From positions 85,911,256-85,975,255 of the forward strand of contig OZ018333.1 of assembly GCA_963969495.1 (NCBI GenBank): a DNA stretch of 64,000 nucleotides. Reading direction: 5' to 3'. The notes below the pieces were generated by a model. The model did no database searches. It was not told the DNA's origin and saw only the letters and a program-made list of their open reading frames with translations. This DNA comes from Ceratothoa steindachneri. Taxonomy: Eukaryota; Arthropoda; Malacostraca; Isopoda; Cymothoidae. Position 1 is the stretch's first letter, and each line of letters begins with the position of its first letter. Positions 54,852 to 64,000 of this stretch are shown piece by piece. A program made the position numbers and the translations under genes.

Positions 54852-57800
54852 CTATAAAAGGTGGAGGAAACCACTTTGTGACAAAAATTTAAAAAACGAT
54901 GGGTTAAAAGATTCCTCCGCCAATATGAATCGAAGACGGGTGTGTTGAGGAATAGTTAAAAGGGTCGGGAAACAGGACAACCGGAGAATGGTAAAATGGC
55001 TACAATCCAATAAAAGGTGGGCAACCGATTGGTCCTCACCACAAAAACGACAGCGAGGGCTGATATGGGCATCACCCGAAACAAGATGGCCGTGAGTAAG
55101 TCTCGTGTGGCCAATGCGAACTCGGCAAAGGGCCACCTCCAACGACTGCATTCTATGACGACTCGAGGGCCAAGACCGAATAGAATTTTTTATTTTGTAT
55201 AGTTTGGATGATGAACAGTCATCCCATTCATTCTGCCACAGTTGAAAAATATACTTTCTTATTGAAGGAAAGTAGTCCCTAAAAGGCAGAGCAGAGTTCT
55301 CAGGGGGCACAGAATGTGCTGAGCGGGCCAGCCGATCAGCCTTCTCGTTGCCCAGGACCCCCACATGCCCAGGAACCCAGCAAAAAATAATTCTATATCG
55401 GGATGCATTTTGGATCAGCCAGTTGCAAATTTCTGTGACCACGGGATGGGACGCATTAAAAGATCTAATTGATTGTAAGACACTCCTTGAGTCGGAAAAA
55501 ATGACAAAATCACTAAAAGGTAAAATTTGGATGAGTCTAAAGGCTAAAAGGATTAATGAAAGTTCAGCGGTAAAAATGGATGCTGCTGGCGGCAAAGATA
55601 AAGTTAAGAATTCTCCTCCTGGGTAGATGGCTGCGGCGCCCACGCCACCGTCCGACTTAGAGCCATCCGTGTAGAGTGGGCAGCATTGTTTGTGGGAGAT
55701 CGAATGCTCTAAGAAGAGGCTTTTAATGATGCGAGGGTCCATGGAGGACTTCTCCAGGCTCCACATGTTGGTACATATTGTGGGGAGAGGAGCACGCCAC
55801 CTAGGGTTCAGTAAGGATGGAAGGGTAAGGACCCTTGGAGCACCCAGGTTAGAGAGATGATCTCCTATGCGAAGGTTCAAAGGGCGGGGTAAAGATGGCA
55901 ACTTATCATATGCCGCCGTTGATTCGGCAGCATACAGGCATCTGTAGACCTCTGATACAGGGGCTTGCTGCACTCGGCAGAGGTATCGCATGCAGATTTG
56001 AAGTCTATGGTAGGGCAAAGGGAGTACCCCACTCTCGCAGTAAAGGCTGTTGACAGGAGAAGTACGGAAGGCTCCACTAGAAAGGCGAACTCCAAGGTTT
56101 CGAATGGGGTTCAGCATTTTAAGGGCTGAAGGGGAAGCCGATGAGTAAATTTGACAGCCATAATCCAATTTGGATTGAACGAGGGCTGTGTATAATGTCC
56201 ACAATGTTTGTCGGTCACTGCCCCACGAAGTGTGTGAGAGGACTTTCAAAATGTCTAGAGCGCACAGACAGCCTGTTCGAAGTCGGCGTAGGTGTGGTAA
56301 CCAGGATAACTTTGGGTCGAGAGTTACGCCAAGGAAACGAAACTCGGAGACAAACTCTATTTCTTCGCCTTGTAGGGATATAGATGGCGGAACAAGAACT
56401 CCTCTGCCTCGGTGAAAATACATTGCTTTGGTTTTGGTCGTGGAAAAGCGGAATCCCTTAAGTTGTGCTCTTTTGGATACAGCATCGACCGCCAGTTGTA
56501 GCCGACGCGCTGCTGATGAAAGGCGAGGTGAGGAACAGTATAGTGCTAAATCATCGACAAACAGAGTTGCCGATACACCTTCTGGGAGAGACGAAATAAT
56601 ATGATTGATGGCAATTATAAAACATAAGACACTTAAAACACTGCCCTGAGGAACTCCCTCCTCTTGGGGTTGCAGGTCAGAGTATGCGTCTCCAACACGT
56701 ACCTTGAAGGATCGAGATGCTAAAAAACTTTGAATAAATGAAGGTAAAAGGCCTCTCATCCCCCAGACGTATAACTGCTTCAAGATGCCGTATCTCCATG
56801 TTGTGTCGTAGGCTTTCTCAATATCGAAAAATATGGCTAGGACTCGGTGCTTTAATGAGAAAGCTTTCCGGACTGATCCCTCGAAACGTACTAGTAGGTC
56901 AAGGGTACTATGACCTTTGCGGAAGCCACATTGAAATGGAGAGAGAATGTGATGGGCTTCTAGGAACCAGTTTAGGCGCTCCAATATCATTTTTTCCAGC
57001 AACTTACTCAAACAGCTGGTGAGAGCTATAGGGCGGTAGTGATCTGCATTCAACCCGTCCCTGCCCGGTTTGACAAAGGGAAGGATGATCCCAATGCGCC
57101 ATGACGACGGGTAAAAACCCTTCACCCATATAAGGTTGTACAAATCAAGCAGGAAGAGTGTAGAGTGTGGATGTAGGTGCCGAATCATGTCGAAATGGAT
57201 CTCATCAAGGCCAGGGGAAGTAGATCTGCAAAGGGACAAAGCGCTTTGCAGCTCATAGATGCTGAATAGAGCGTTATACGGAAGGTTAGATTTTGTTGTG
57301 AAGTTGAGAGAATGAGATTCTTCCTTTGATTTGTAGGATTGAAAAGCCCTATCGTAACGGCTGACACTGCTGACGGCGCGGAAATGGTCAGCAAAAGCAT
57401 TGCTGACCGCCAGGCCGTCATTCTCCAAGGAACCGTCTAAGTTGAGTGTGGCGGTATGATGATTAGCATAACGGCCCCTGATCTTATTAATCCTCTTCCA
57501 GATCTTAGCAGTAGGTGTCATAGAGGAGATCGATGAAACGTATCTGCGCCATGAATTTCGGCGAGCTTGACGAAGGGTTCTTTGGCGAAGCGCACGAGCT
57601 CGGTTTCGGTCGACCTTGTTGCACAAAGTTGGGTTCTTTCGGAATCGGGCATGGGCTAACTTGTATTTTTTGATAGCTGTTGCACACGTCGAAGTCCACC
57701 AGGGCACGGTTGAGCGGCCCGTGACAGGTCGCCTCCGTGGGATGGTTTGTGTTGCTGCATTGTAGATAGTCGATGTAAAGTATTTGACTGCCGCGTCCAC

Positions 57801-58571
57801 TCCATTGAAGGTCCCCAAAGATGCATTTGTGAAGGACGCCTCTTGGAAACCTTCCCAATCTGCATGACCTAAGTCCCACTTAAGGGGCATGGTTGTATGA
57901 GGGCTAACTTGAAGGGCCGACAAGACAATAGGGAAGTGGTCACTCCCATGGAGATCGTCAAGAATTGACCATCGAAATTCCGTGAAGCTATCAGGGGAAC
58001 AAACAGACAGGTCAACACAGCTAAAGGAGTCCGTCTGGACACGATAAGAGGTAAAATCGCCAGTATTTAAAACACAAAGAAGGTCAGATAATAAAAGAGA
58101 CTCTAAAACACTGCCTTTGGCATTTCGAGTGATGTCACCCCAGTATGGGTGACGGGCGTTAAAATCTCCTAGTAATAAGAATGGGGAGGGCAACTGGTCT
58201 ATAAGTTCTAAAAGGTCGGATCTTGACAATGATAAACAAGGGGGTAGGTAAATAGAGCAAACGGTAAAAAGCTTAGTAAGAAAAACCCTCACAGCAACAG
58301 CTTGGAGGGTAGTATGTAGGGAGATGAGAGAAACATGGTAGGATGAAGATACCATGATTGACACCCCTCCATGAGAGGGGCTTCCAGCAGGAGCAATAGA
58401 GTTGAAAGTGAGAAAACCGGGTACCGGCGGAAAGGGCCGTATACCCAGTTTATTCTCCTGGAGACAAATAACAGCGGGGTGGATAGTCGTCAAAAGAATT
58501 TTGAGTTCTTCCCACTTTGGAAGAACTCCTTGACAATTCCATTGTAAAATGGAAGATATTATGTGTGACGA
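54852..58571 (-). CDS. LINE-B1 ORF2: endonuclease, reverse transcriptase, RNase H
   Basis: Open from 58,571 to the stop at 54,852. Counting from the TTG at 58,493 (1,213 residues), the endonuclease has QEN (Glu13), GDFNARH (Asp110, Asn112) and GSDHF (Asp185, His186). The reverse transcriptase has FFDIEKAYD (Asp558), [11 protein letters not shown] and FVDD (645-648). RNase H has YTDGSKS (Asp943), TAEL (Glu977), SDS (Asp1001) and NEKAD (Asp1053). The tail has CRVRIGHTRLTH and CRFC...H...C. The conserved opening ILQWNCQG begins at about 58,550, upstream of that TTG and with no ATG in frame. The true start is therefore upstream and overlaps ORF1 by up to 13 bases in the -1 frame. It nicks target DNA and copies element RNA. 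Confidence 0.88.
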   Translation of the reverse strand, partial: SSHIISSILQWNCQGVLPKWEELKILLTTIHPAVICLQENKLGIRPFPPVPGFLTFNSIAPAGSPSHGGVSIMVSSSYHVSLISLHTTLQAVAVRVFLTKLFTVCSIYLPPCLSLSRSDLLELIDQLPSPFLLLGDFNARHPYWGDITRNAKGSVLESLLLSDLLCVLNTGDFTSYRVQTDSFSCVDLSVCSPDSFTEFRWSILDDLHGSDHFPIVLSALQVSPHTTMPLKWDLGHADWEGFQEASFTNASLGTFNGVDAAVKYFTSTIYNAATQTIPRRRPVTGRSTVPWWTSTCATAIKKYKLAHARFRKNPTLCNKVDRNRARALRQRTLRQARRNSWRRYVSSISSMTPTAKIWKRINKIRGRYANHHTATLNLDGSLENDGLAVSNAFADHFRAVSSVSRYDRAFQSYKSKEESHSLNFTTKSNLPYNALFSIYELQSALSLCRSTSPGLDEIHFDMIRHLHPHSTLFLLDLYNLIWVKGFYPSSWRIGIILPFVKPGRDGLNADHYRPIALTSCLSKLLEKMILERLNWFLEAHHILSPFQCGFRKGHSTLDLLVRFEGSVRKAFSLKHRVLAIFFDIEKAYDTTWRYGILKQLYVWGMRGLLPSFIQSFLASRSFKVRVGDAYSDLQPQEEGVPQGSVLSVLCFIIAINHIISSLPEGVSATLFVDDLALYCSSPRLSSAARRLQLAVDAVSKRAQLKGFRFSTTKTKAMYFHRGRGVLVPPSISLQGEEIEFVSEFRFLGVTLDPKLSWLPHLRRLRTGCLCALDILKVLSHTSWGSDRQTLWTLYTALVQSKLDYGCQIYSSASPSALKMLNPIRNLGVRLSSGAFRTSPVNSLYCESGVLPLPYHRLQICMRYLCRVQQAPVSEVYRCLYAAESTAAYDKLPSLPRPLNLRIGDHLSNLGAPRVLTLPSLLNPRWRAPLPTICTNMWSLEKSSMDPRIIKSLFLEHSISHKQCCPLYTDGSKSDGGVGAAAIYPGGEFLTLSLPPAASIFTAELSLILLAFRLIQILPFSDFVIFSDSRSVLQSIRSFNASHPVVTEICNWLIQNASRYRIIFCWVPGHVGVLGNEKADRLARSAHSVPPENSALPFRDYFPSIRKYIFQLWQNEWDDCSSSKLYKIKNSIRSWPSSRHRMQSLEVALCRVRIGHTRLTHGHLVSGDAHISPRCRFCGEDQSVAHLLLDCSHFTILRLSCFPTLLTIPQHTRLRFILAEESFNPSFFKFLSQSGFLHLL

Positions 58572-60175
58572 TTAGATACCACTGTGGATATCTTTTTCTC
58601 TTTTGAAGCCGATAATGTATTTGAGGTTCTCCCCAAAGAGCTTGGGAGACGGAGAGCTGATTTTGAGGAGCCTGCTTTTGCAGGGGGAGAAATCCTAGAT
58701 GGAGTAGTAACTGAGGTTTTTTTCGTGGGTTTTGGAGAACCGACCGAGGCCCTTGATTGTAATTCGGGCTCACAACCTGGCGGAAAAGGAAGATCAAGAA
58801 GGGATTTTCGGCCGGTAGATCCGGATTCATGGGTCGAGGGTATTTTAGGTGTCTGAGGAGTTGGTCCAACCGCCGCAGTTGGTGATGTTGGAATATTAAC
58901 TGCTTCAATCGGATCTTGGTTTGAAGGGTGAGCGGGACGAACAGGTGATCTGAGCGAGGTGTGTGGAGCTGGGTGTATTTCTGCCATCGTTTGGATCAAG
59001 ATGGGGCCTACGTCCTGTGAAGGGCGAGACGGACTTAAGGGCAGAGAATGTTCGACCATAGGGGAGGAGTCCATTGGAGATTCTCGGGGTTCGGCCGAGT
59101 CGGCTCCAGAGGCTGCCCGCTTATTGGTGGTCGATGACCCAGGTGAGGAATCCTTTCTCTTACCACTGGGCTTTGAGTCTCGTAGCCGGGTGGATGAACC
59201 TTCACTGGTCGATGTTGAGGATTCTTTCAAATAGCGCCTGATGTCTTTAAGCGTCTCACCCTGAGCGTCTCTCCCAGCAAGAGCTGCTGGAGAGAGGGGG
59301 GCTACATTAATTATCTCGGTATGAGAGCGATGCTTCGGCTGCTTATTCTGAATATTTTCGACGCTGCGAGTAGATCTAGGGTGAAGGGATTCAGGCTGGT
59401 CGGAACTCGCGCGTGATGGTCGGTTCCGTCCAGCATCACGTAAAACGTCAGAGAAGAGCCGGCCGAGTGGCGAGGTTTGTGCTCGGGCACGCTGGCGGGC
59501 CTCTCTTATATCTAGACGTAGGGAGTCGCGCAAAGCGAGAACTTCCTTTTCATACAAAAATATAGAGCAGAGTTTCGACGCAGCACTGTGGGTACCTCCG
59601 CAGTTGGCACAGTGGGGCGTTTTGGTGCATTCGGGGCCATGGTAGTCAGAGCTACAATTCACGCAGGAGTGAGGGTGCCGACAAGCTCGGCCAACATGTC
59701 CAAATTGATTGCAATTGAAGCAGCGTCTGGGTAGTTCGATGTAGGGACTTACCGGGACACGAAGGTACCCAGCTTTAATATACTGGGGCAGTTCTTGTCG
59801 TTCAAATGTTAAAATCAGTGTGGCGGTTGGAACTTTAGTGGAGCCTAATGTTTTAGTTACCCTGTGTACGTGTGTGACACGTTGGGTACTGAGCTTACTC
59901 TGAAGGCGGGTGGGGTCGTAGTCCTTTAGTTCGTTTGAACGGACGACACCTTTGACGAAATTCAGAAGCGGATGGGGCGAGACAGTTATTGGAATTTCAG
60001 CTATCGAAGATAGATTTCGCACAAGGTTGTGTTGAGAGTGGGATGACACCTCGACTACGACATCACCACTTCCTCTTGACCACATCCGGCGGGGTTCACC
60101 ACAGCGGGACTCAAAAGATTCAAGGACGTCAAACACATCGACTTTTGAAAGTGGGATGTCAGATGATGAATTCAT
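58559..60175 (-). CDS. LINE-B1 ORF1: gag-like RNA-binding protein with three zinc knuckles
   Basis: I chose the ATG at 60,175 (538 residues). The frame stays open upstream, and a TTG at 60,232 adds 19 residues (DPYSNEV...) that are conserved in copy B2, so the real start may lie further up. Numbered from that TTG, zinc knuckles lie at Cys171-Cys174-His179-Cys184, Cys190-Cys193-His198-Cys202 and Cys208-Cys211-His215-Cys222. A conserved domain precedes them (NFVKGVVRSNELKDYDPTRL; compare NFVKGVVYARELVDYS in LINE-A). A long Ser/Pro-rich tail with basic patches follows. It is likely the RNA-coating partner of ORF2. It ends 12 bases inside the ORF2 open stretch. Confidence 0.82.
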   Translation of the reverse strand: MNSSSDIPLSKVDVFDVLESFESRCGEPRRMWSRGSGDVVVEVSSHSQHNLVRNLSSIAEIPITVSPHPLLNFVKGVVRSNELKDYDPTRLQSKLSTQRVTHVHRVTKTLGSTKVPTATLILTFERQELPQYIKAGYLRVPVSPYIELPRRCFNCNQFGHVGRACRHPHSCVNCSSDYHGPECTKTPHCANCGGTHSAASKLCSIFLYEKEVLALRDSLRLDIREARQRARAQTSPLGRLFSDVLRDAGRNRPSRASSDQPESLHPRSTRSVENIQNKQPKHRSHTEIINVAPLSPAALAGRDAQGETLKDIRRYLKESSTSTSEGSSTRLRDSKPSGKRKDSSPGSSTTNKRAASGADSAEPRESPMDSSPMVEHSLPLSPSRPSQDVGPILIQTMAEIHPAPHTSLRSPVRPAHPSNQDPIEAVNIPTSPTAAVGPTPQTPKIPSTHESGSTGRKSLLDLPFPPGCEPELQSRASVGSPKPTKKTSVTTPSRISPPAKAGSSKSALRLPSSLGRTSNTLSASKEKKISTVVSNRHT

Positions 60176-60852
60176 GACAAGAAAGCGAGGATAATCAAGA
60201 TCTGGGTCTACTTCGTTGGAATAGGGGTCCAACGAGCGAGGAAAGGCTGTAAGGGAAGCTAAGGAACGTTGGCACGAGAACCCTTACGAGAAGGGGAGGT
60301 TTTTGGTTTATGGCTAGCCATTGCAAAAAGAAAAAAAACTTCGCATTCTCCCTCGGGGCTCCCCACCATGGAGGCCTACAAGGGCCCGGCACTACTGCAA
60401 CTATGCAATCAGTTACGTCCGGTATGTCCTCTTGGAGAATGGATACGGATCCACTACACCATCTTTGTAACCCTAAGAGGCTGCCCGAGTTCTCCTACGC
60501 ACGGAGAAAAGGGGCCAACGATGGGTTTCTCCTTGGGCATTCGGTAGACGAAGGCGGTGGAGATGCCCAGCCTCTTTCACCTTCATGAAAGAACAATTCA
60601 GAATCAATCCATTAAACGAGCAGAGGTCGGGTATTGATAAGGACCACTAGATAGGTGAAGGAAGAGGGCGAAATAAAGGGCAGTGGAAGATCGTAATAGA
60701 GGAGGAAAGAAAGAGGGGTTATGTTAAAAGTCTTGTTGGCAGCACCATGGGTCCCCTAGGGGGCCCAGGGCTGACCCCCCTCGCCACGAGAAGGCCAGAG
60801 CCTCTCTGGGAACAACCCCTGAAGAAAAGATCCCAGAGAGGGAGGGGGTCTA
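60176..60852 (-). promoter_or_regulatory. LINE-B1 5' leader (probable internal promoter region)
   Basis: GC-rich leader shared with copy B2 (61,922-62,510) in inverted orientation. LINE 5' regions usually hold the promoter; here that is inferred. It contains a hairpin at 60,801-60,841 close to the 5' end. Confidence 0.55.
60801..60841 (-). repeat. LINE-B1 5'-terminal hairpin
   Basis: CCTCTCTGGGA (60,801-60,811) pairs perfectly with TCCCAGAGAGG (60,831-60,841) around a 19-base loop. The stem is fully conserved in copy B2 at 61,939-61,979. Confidence 0.75.
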
Positions 60853-61037
60853 GAGTTAGAAGCAAAAGTAATCTGTTTCTATTTGCTTCACAAGAAAAAA
60901 TTAAGAATATTGTGTACCAAGAAGTTAAGTCCATAGAATGAGAATATTGTTTGGGAAGAATAAAAAAAAGATCAAATCTTTCTTAGTTTATTTACCAACG
61001 CATATTTTGACCAGGCAACGACAGGTATCTCTGCTAG

Positions 61038-61135
<98 letters not shown>

Positions 61136-61921
61136 AACTCACAAAGTAGCGTGTGAGTAGAGCAATAAATACATAAAATCCCACAGGAAAATGAAAGACG
61201 GGTTCCAAGTACTTTCAAAATTGCTCACTTCATTCTCAAGAAAAAACGAAAAATTTTACAAAGGTGTTATACATGTGAGAAACAACAGAATAATGCCCTG
61301 CCCATGTACAACGAAAGGGCGCAACATAGAAAAATATTATCAAAGACGGATAGGTCTACTTCCGGAAATTCCAACTGTGTGCACAGAATGTAGACATTTA
61401 AGTCAATAAGCTAAATACATACACACCTAATTGTCAATATATAAAAATAAACGAGAGAAACATAACTAAATTAATCAATCAAAGAGCAAAGATTTAAAAT
61501 GGACAATTTCGTTATAAATAAGCCTTTTCATAAAGTGGTCTAGTTTAATTTCGAAGGGCTGGGGATGGTGAATGGGGGTTTCGCCCAGGGCACCATATAG
61601 GCTAGGAGCGCAACTAGTCTTAATTATTTGTTTTGTTGCAGGCCACCCTATTGCTAGGAACTATTGGGGTTCGTCAAAATTGACATTTCTTCGTTTAAGA
61701 TTTACATTCGTATACGGTGTGGCAATTTGGCATGCATTTTCAACACAGGTTTTGGATAGTCTGGCCGTCCATCTTGATGCAGGTCTCCAGTTGGAAGAGT
61801 TTGCAACCGGAGGAATTCTTCCTTATGAATTGGCGCCGGTGTGGAAGAAGGTAACTTTATGGAGCTAGTGTGGTTTCAGAGTTTCATAAGTCTTCACTCT
61901 GGTCCTATAATGGTTCCTCTC
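60853..61921. other. Spacer between the facing LINE-B copies; no gene seen
   Basis: Contains a (TA)n run at 61,042-61,131. Sequence near 61,180-61,260 ('aatgaaagacgggttccaag') has the look of a dispersed crustacean-type repeat next to a microsatellite, but I cannot name it. No coding pattern. Confidence 0.45.
61042..61131. repeat. (TA)n microsatellite
   Basis: About 90 bases of alternating T and A, the longest of three in the window. Confidence 0.97.
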
Positions 61922-61938
61922 TATTTCCTTTCCCCCTT

Positions 61939-61979
61939 CCTCTCTGGGATCTTTTCTTCAGAGGTTGTTCCCAGAGAGG
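61939..61979 (+). repeat. LINE-B2 5'-terminal hairpin
   Basis: The same 11-base arms as in B1 (61,939-61,949 and 61,969-61,979). The loop differs from that of B1 by one base. Confidence 0.75.
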
Positions 61980-62494
61980 CTCTGGCCTTCTTGTGGCGAC
62001 GAGGGTAAGCCCTGAGCCCCTTAAGGGTCCCATGTTGCTGCCAACAAGACTTTTAACATGCCCCTCTTTCCTTCCTCCCCTATTACGTTCTTCCACTGGC
62101 CTTTATTTCCCCCTCTTTGTTCATTTATCTATTGGCCCTTATAGATACCAGACCTCTGCTCGTCTTATAGATTTATTCCGAATTATTCTTTCATGAAGGT
62201 GGAAGATGCTGGGCATCTCCACCGCCTTTGTCTACCGAATCCCCAATGAGAAACCCATCGTTGGCCCCTTTTCTCCGAGCGTAGGAGAACTCGGGATGCC
62301 TCTTAGGTTTCTAAAGATGGCGTGGTGGATCCGTATCCATTGTCCAAAAGTACATACCGGACGTAACTGATTTTATAGTTGCAGTAGTGCCAGGCCCTTG
62401 CAGGCCTCCATGGTGGGGAGTCTCGAGGGAGAATGCGTAAGGGTTTTCGTGCCAAACGTTCCTTAGCTCCCCTTTTAGCCTTACCTCACTCATT

Positions 62495-63925
62495 AGACCC
62501 ATATTCCAACGAAGTAGACCCAGATCTAGATTATCCTCGCTTTCTTGTCATGAATTCATCATCCGACACCGCCACTTGCAAAAGTCGATGTGTTTGACGT
62601 CAATGAATCTCTTGAGTACCGTTAAGGTGAACCCCGCTGGATGTGGTCAAGAGGTAGTGGTGATGTGGCAGTCGAGGTGTCATCCCACTCTCAACACAAC
62701 AATGTGTGAAATCTATCTTCGATAGCTGAAATTCCAGTAACTGTCTCGCCCCATCCGCGTCTGAATTTTGTCAAAGGTGTTGCCCGTTCAAACGAACTAA
62801 AGGACTACGACCCCACCCGCCTTCAGAGTAAGTTTAGTACCCAACCTGTCACACACGTACACAGGGTAACTAAAACATTAGGCTCCACTAGAGTCCCAAC
62901 CGCCACACTGATTTTAACATTTGAATGATAAGAACTGCGGCAGTATATTAAAGCTTGGTACCTTCATCTCCCGGTAAGTCCCTACATCAAACAACCCAGA
63001 CGCTGCTTAAATTGCAATCAATTTGGACATGTTGGACGTGCCTGTTGGCAACCCCACTCCTGCGTGAATTGTAGCTCTGACTACCATGGCCCCCAATGCA
63101 CCAAAACGCTTCGCTGTGCCAACTGCGGAGGTACCCATAGTGCTGCGTTAAAACTCTGCTCTATATTCTTATATGAAAAGGAGCTGCTCGCTTTGCATGC
63201 CTCCCTACGTCTAGATATAAGAGAGGCCCGACAGCGTGCTCGACCTCAAACCTCACCCTCGGCCAGCTCTTCCCCCCGACATATTACGTGTCGCTGGACG
63301 AAACCGACCATAACGCTCGAGTTCCGACCATCCTGAAACATTCAGGATAGGCAGTCAAAGCATCGCTCTCACACTGAGAGAGACGCTCAGGGTGAGACAC
63401 TTGAAGACATCAGACGGTATTTGAAAGAATCCTCAACATCGACATGTGAAGGTCATCCACCCGGCCCCGTGACCCAAAGCCAAGTGATAAGTGGAAGGAT
63501 TCCTCACCTGGGTCATTGACCACCAATAAGCGGGTAGCCTCTGGAGCTGACTCGGAAGAGCCCCGGGAATCTTCAATGGATTCTTCCCCTATTGCTGAAC
63601 ATTCTATGGCCTTACGTCCGTCCCGCCCTTCAAAGGACTTAGGCCCCATCCTGATCCAAACGAAGGTAGATATACCCCTAGCTCCACACACCTCGCTCAG
63701 ATTGCCTGTTCGTTCCACTCAACCTTCTACCCATGATCCGATGGAAGCAGTTGATACTCCAACATCACCAATCGCGGCGGTTGGACCAACTCCTCAGACA
63801 CCGAAATACCCTGACCCATGAATCCGGATATACCGGCCGAAAATCCCTTCTCTATCTTCCTTTCACCCAGGTTGTGAGGCCGAATTACAATCAAGGGCCT
63901 CGGTCGGTTCTCCAAAACCCACAAA
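62495..63925 (+). pseudogene. LINE-B2 ORF1, frameshifted
   Basis: Starts with the same DPYSNEVDPDLDYPRFL block as B1 (62,500-62,560). It then passes the NFVKGV-like region (62,765) and zinc knuckles at 63,005-63,160 (CLNCNQFGHVGRAC; CVNCSS-type; CANCGGTHSAALKLC), and the Ser/Pro-rich tail to 63,925. Frameshifts near 62,565, 62,930 and 63,250 and internal stops break it. All three knuckles remain readable. Confidence 0.75.
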
Positions 63926-64000
63926 ATAAAGCCCCAGTTACTACTCTCTCTAGGATCTCTTCCCCTGCAAAAGCAGGCTCCTCAAAATCAGCTCTCCGTC

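Larger units (their letters stand above)
54783..60852 (-). mobile_element. LINE-B1: I-like LINE with both ORFs open
   Basis: Full-length or nearly so. The 5' end near 60,852 lies just outside an 11-bp hairpin. Then comes about 650 bp of leader, ORF1 (557 codons counted from a TTG), ORF2 (at least 1,213 codons) and a short 3' region ending GCAGCAACCCACCGG near 54,783. All catalytic residues are present. No stop or frameshift was seen in either ORF, in contrast with every other element in the window. No clear poly(A) or target duplication was found. Confidence 0.85.
61922..64000 (+). mobile_element. LINE-B copy B2, plus strand, runs off the window
   Basis: Matches LINE-B1 in inverted orientation from its 5' hairpin onward, through the leader and ORF1. 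It has many small changes and reading-frame breaks. It faces B1 head to head across a 1.07-kb spacer. The ORF2 part would lie beyond the window. Confidence 0.85.

Noticed and set aside
60195..60392. Small minus-strand ORF upstream of LINE-B1 ORF1
   Set aside because: Overlaps ORF1 in another frame. In copy B2 the corresponding frame contains a stop, so it is probably untranslated leader.

Overview
This window looks like eukaryotic intergenic DNA from an animal, most likely an arthropod and plausibly a crustacean. I infer this from the repeat types: I-like non-LTR elements with an RNase H domain, CR1 elements with a characteristic 3' end, RTE, ZMYM-type hAT, Tc1, Ty3/Gypsy and a Helitron-like trace. 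There is no operon structure, no bacterial ribosome-binding sites, and no host gene, tRNA, rRNA or CRISPR array that I can support. Almost every protein-coding stretch belongs to a transposable element. The host species is inference and cannot be fixed from this sequence.

Layout, left to right. 0-1.7 kb: 3' part of a broken Gypsy element (G1). 2.2-5.9 kb: Tc1 and hAT remnants. 6.2-14.3 kb: an RTE element on the minus strand, split by two tandem copies (A1, A2) of an I-like LINE called LINE-A here. 14.7-18.2 kb: a decayed CR1 flanked on both sides by related 30-bp repeats. 19.0-34.5 kb: LINE-A copies A3 and A4 on the minus strand, with a different I-like LINE (LINE-C, plus strand) between them and a 6.3-kb Gypsy element (G2) inside A4. 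34.5-38.8 kb: AT-rich DNA with an inverted-repeat DNA element inside a CR1 scrap. 38.8-44.0 kb: one CR1 (minus) split almost cleanly by another CR1 (plus). 44.3-52.2 kb: LINE-A copies A5, A6 and A7 on the plus strand. 52.4-54.8 kb: a reverse transcriptase of uncertain class, a LINE-A scrap (A8) and the tail of a Helitron-type helicase. 54.8-60.9 kb: LINE-B1, with both reading frames open. 61.9-64.0 kb: a second, damaged LINE-B copy (B2) facing it head to head.

The most unusual content is the Gypsy family. Two diverged copies (G1 and G2) share an order of RNase H, an OTU-like domain, a second complete retropepsin domain, then integrase. G2 also has a normal retropepsin ahead of its reverse transcriptase. 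The family therefore carries two aspartic-protease domains and an OTU-like fold in one pol region, followed by a C-terminal extension with a DFSG motif repeated every 22 residues. LINE-B1 is the only element that looks recently active: its endonuclease, reverse transcriptase and RNase H catalytic residues are all present. Several terminal hairpins recur between copies and may be RNA recognition structures.

All domain calls come from reading motifs by eye. Boundaries of decayed elements are approximate, often within 5-50 bases.
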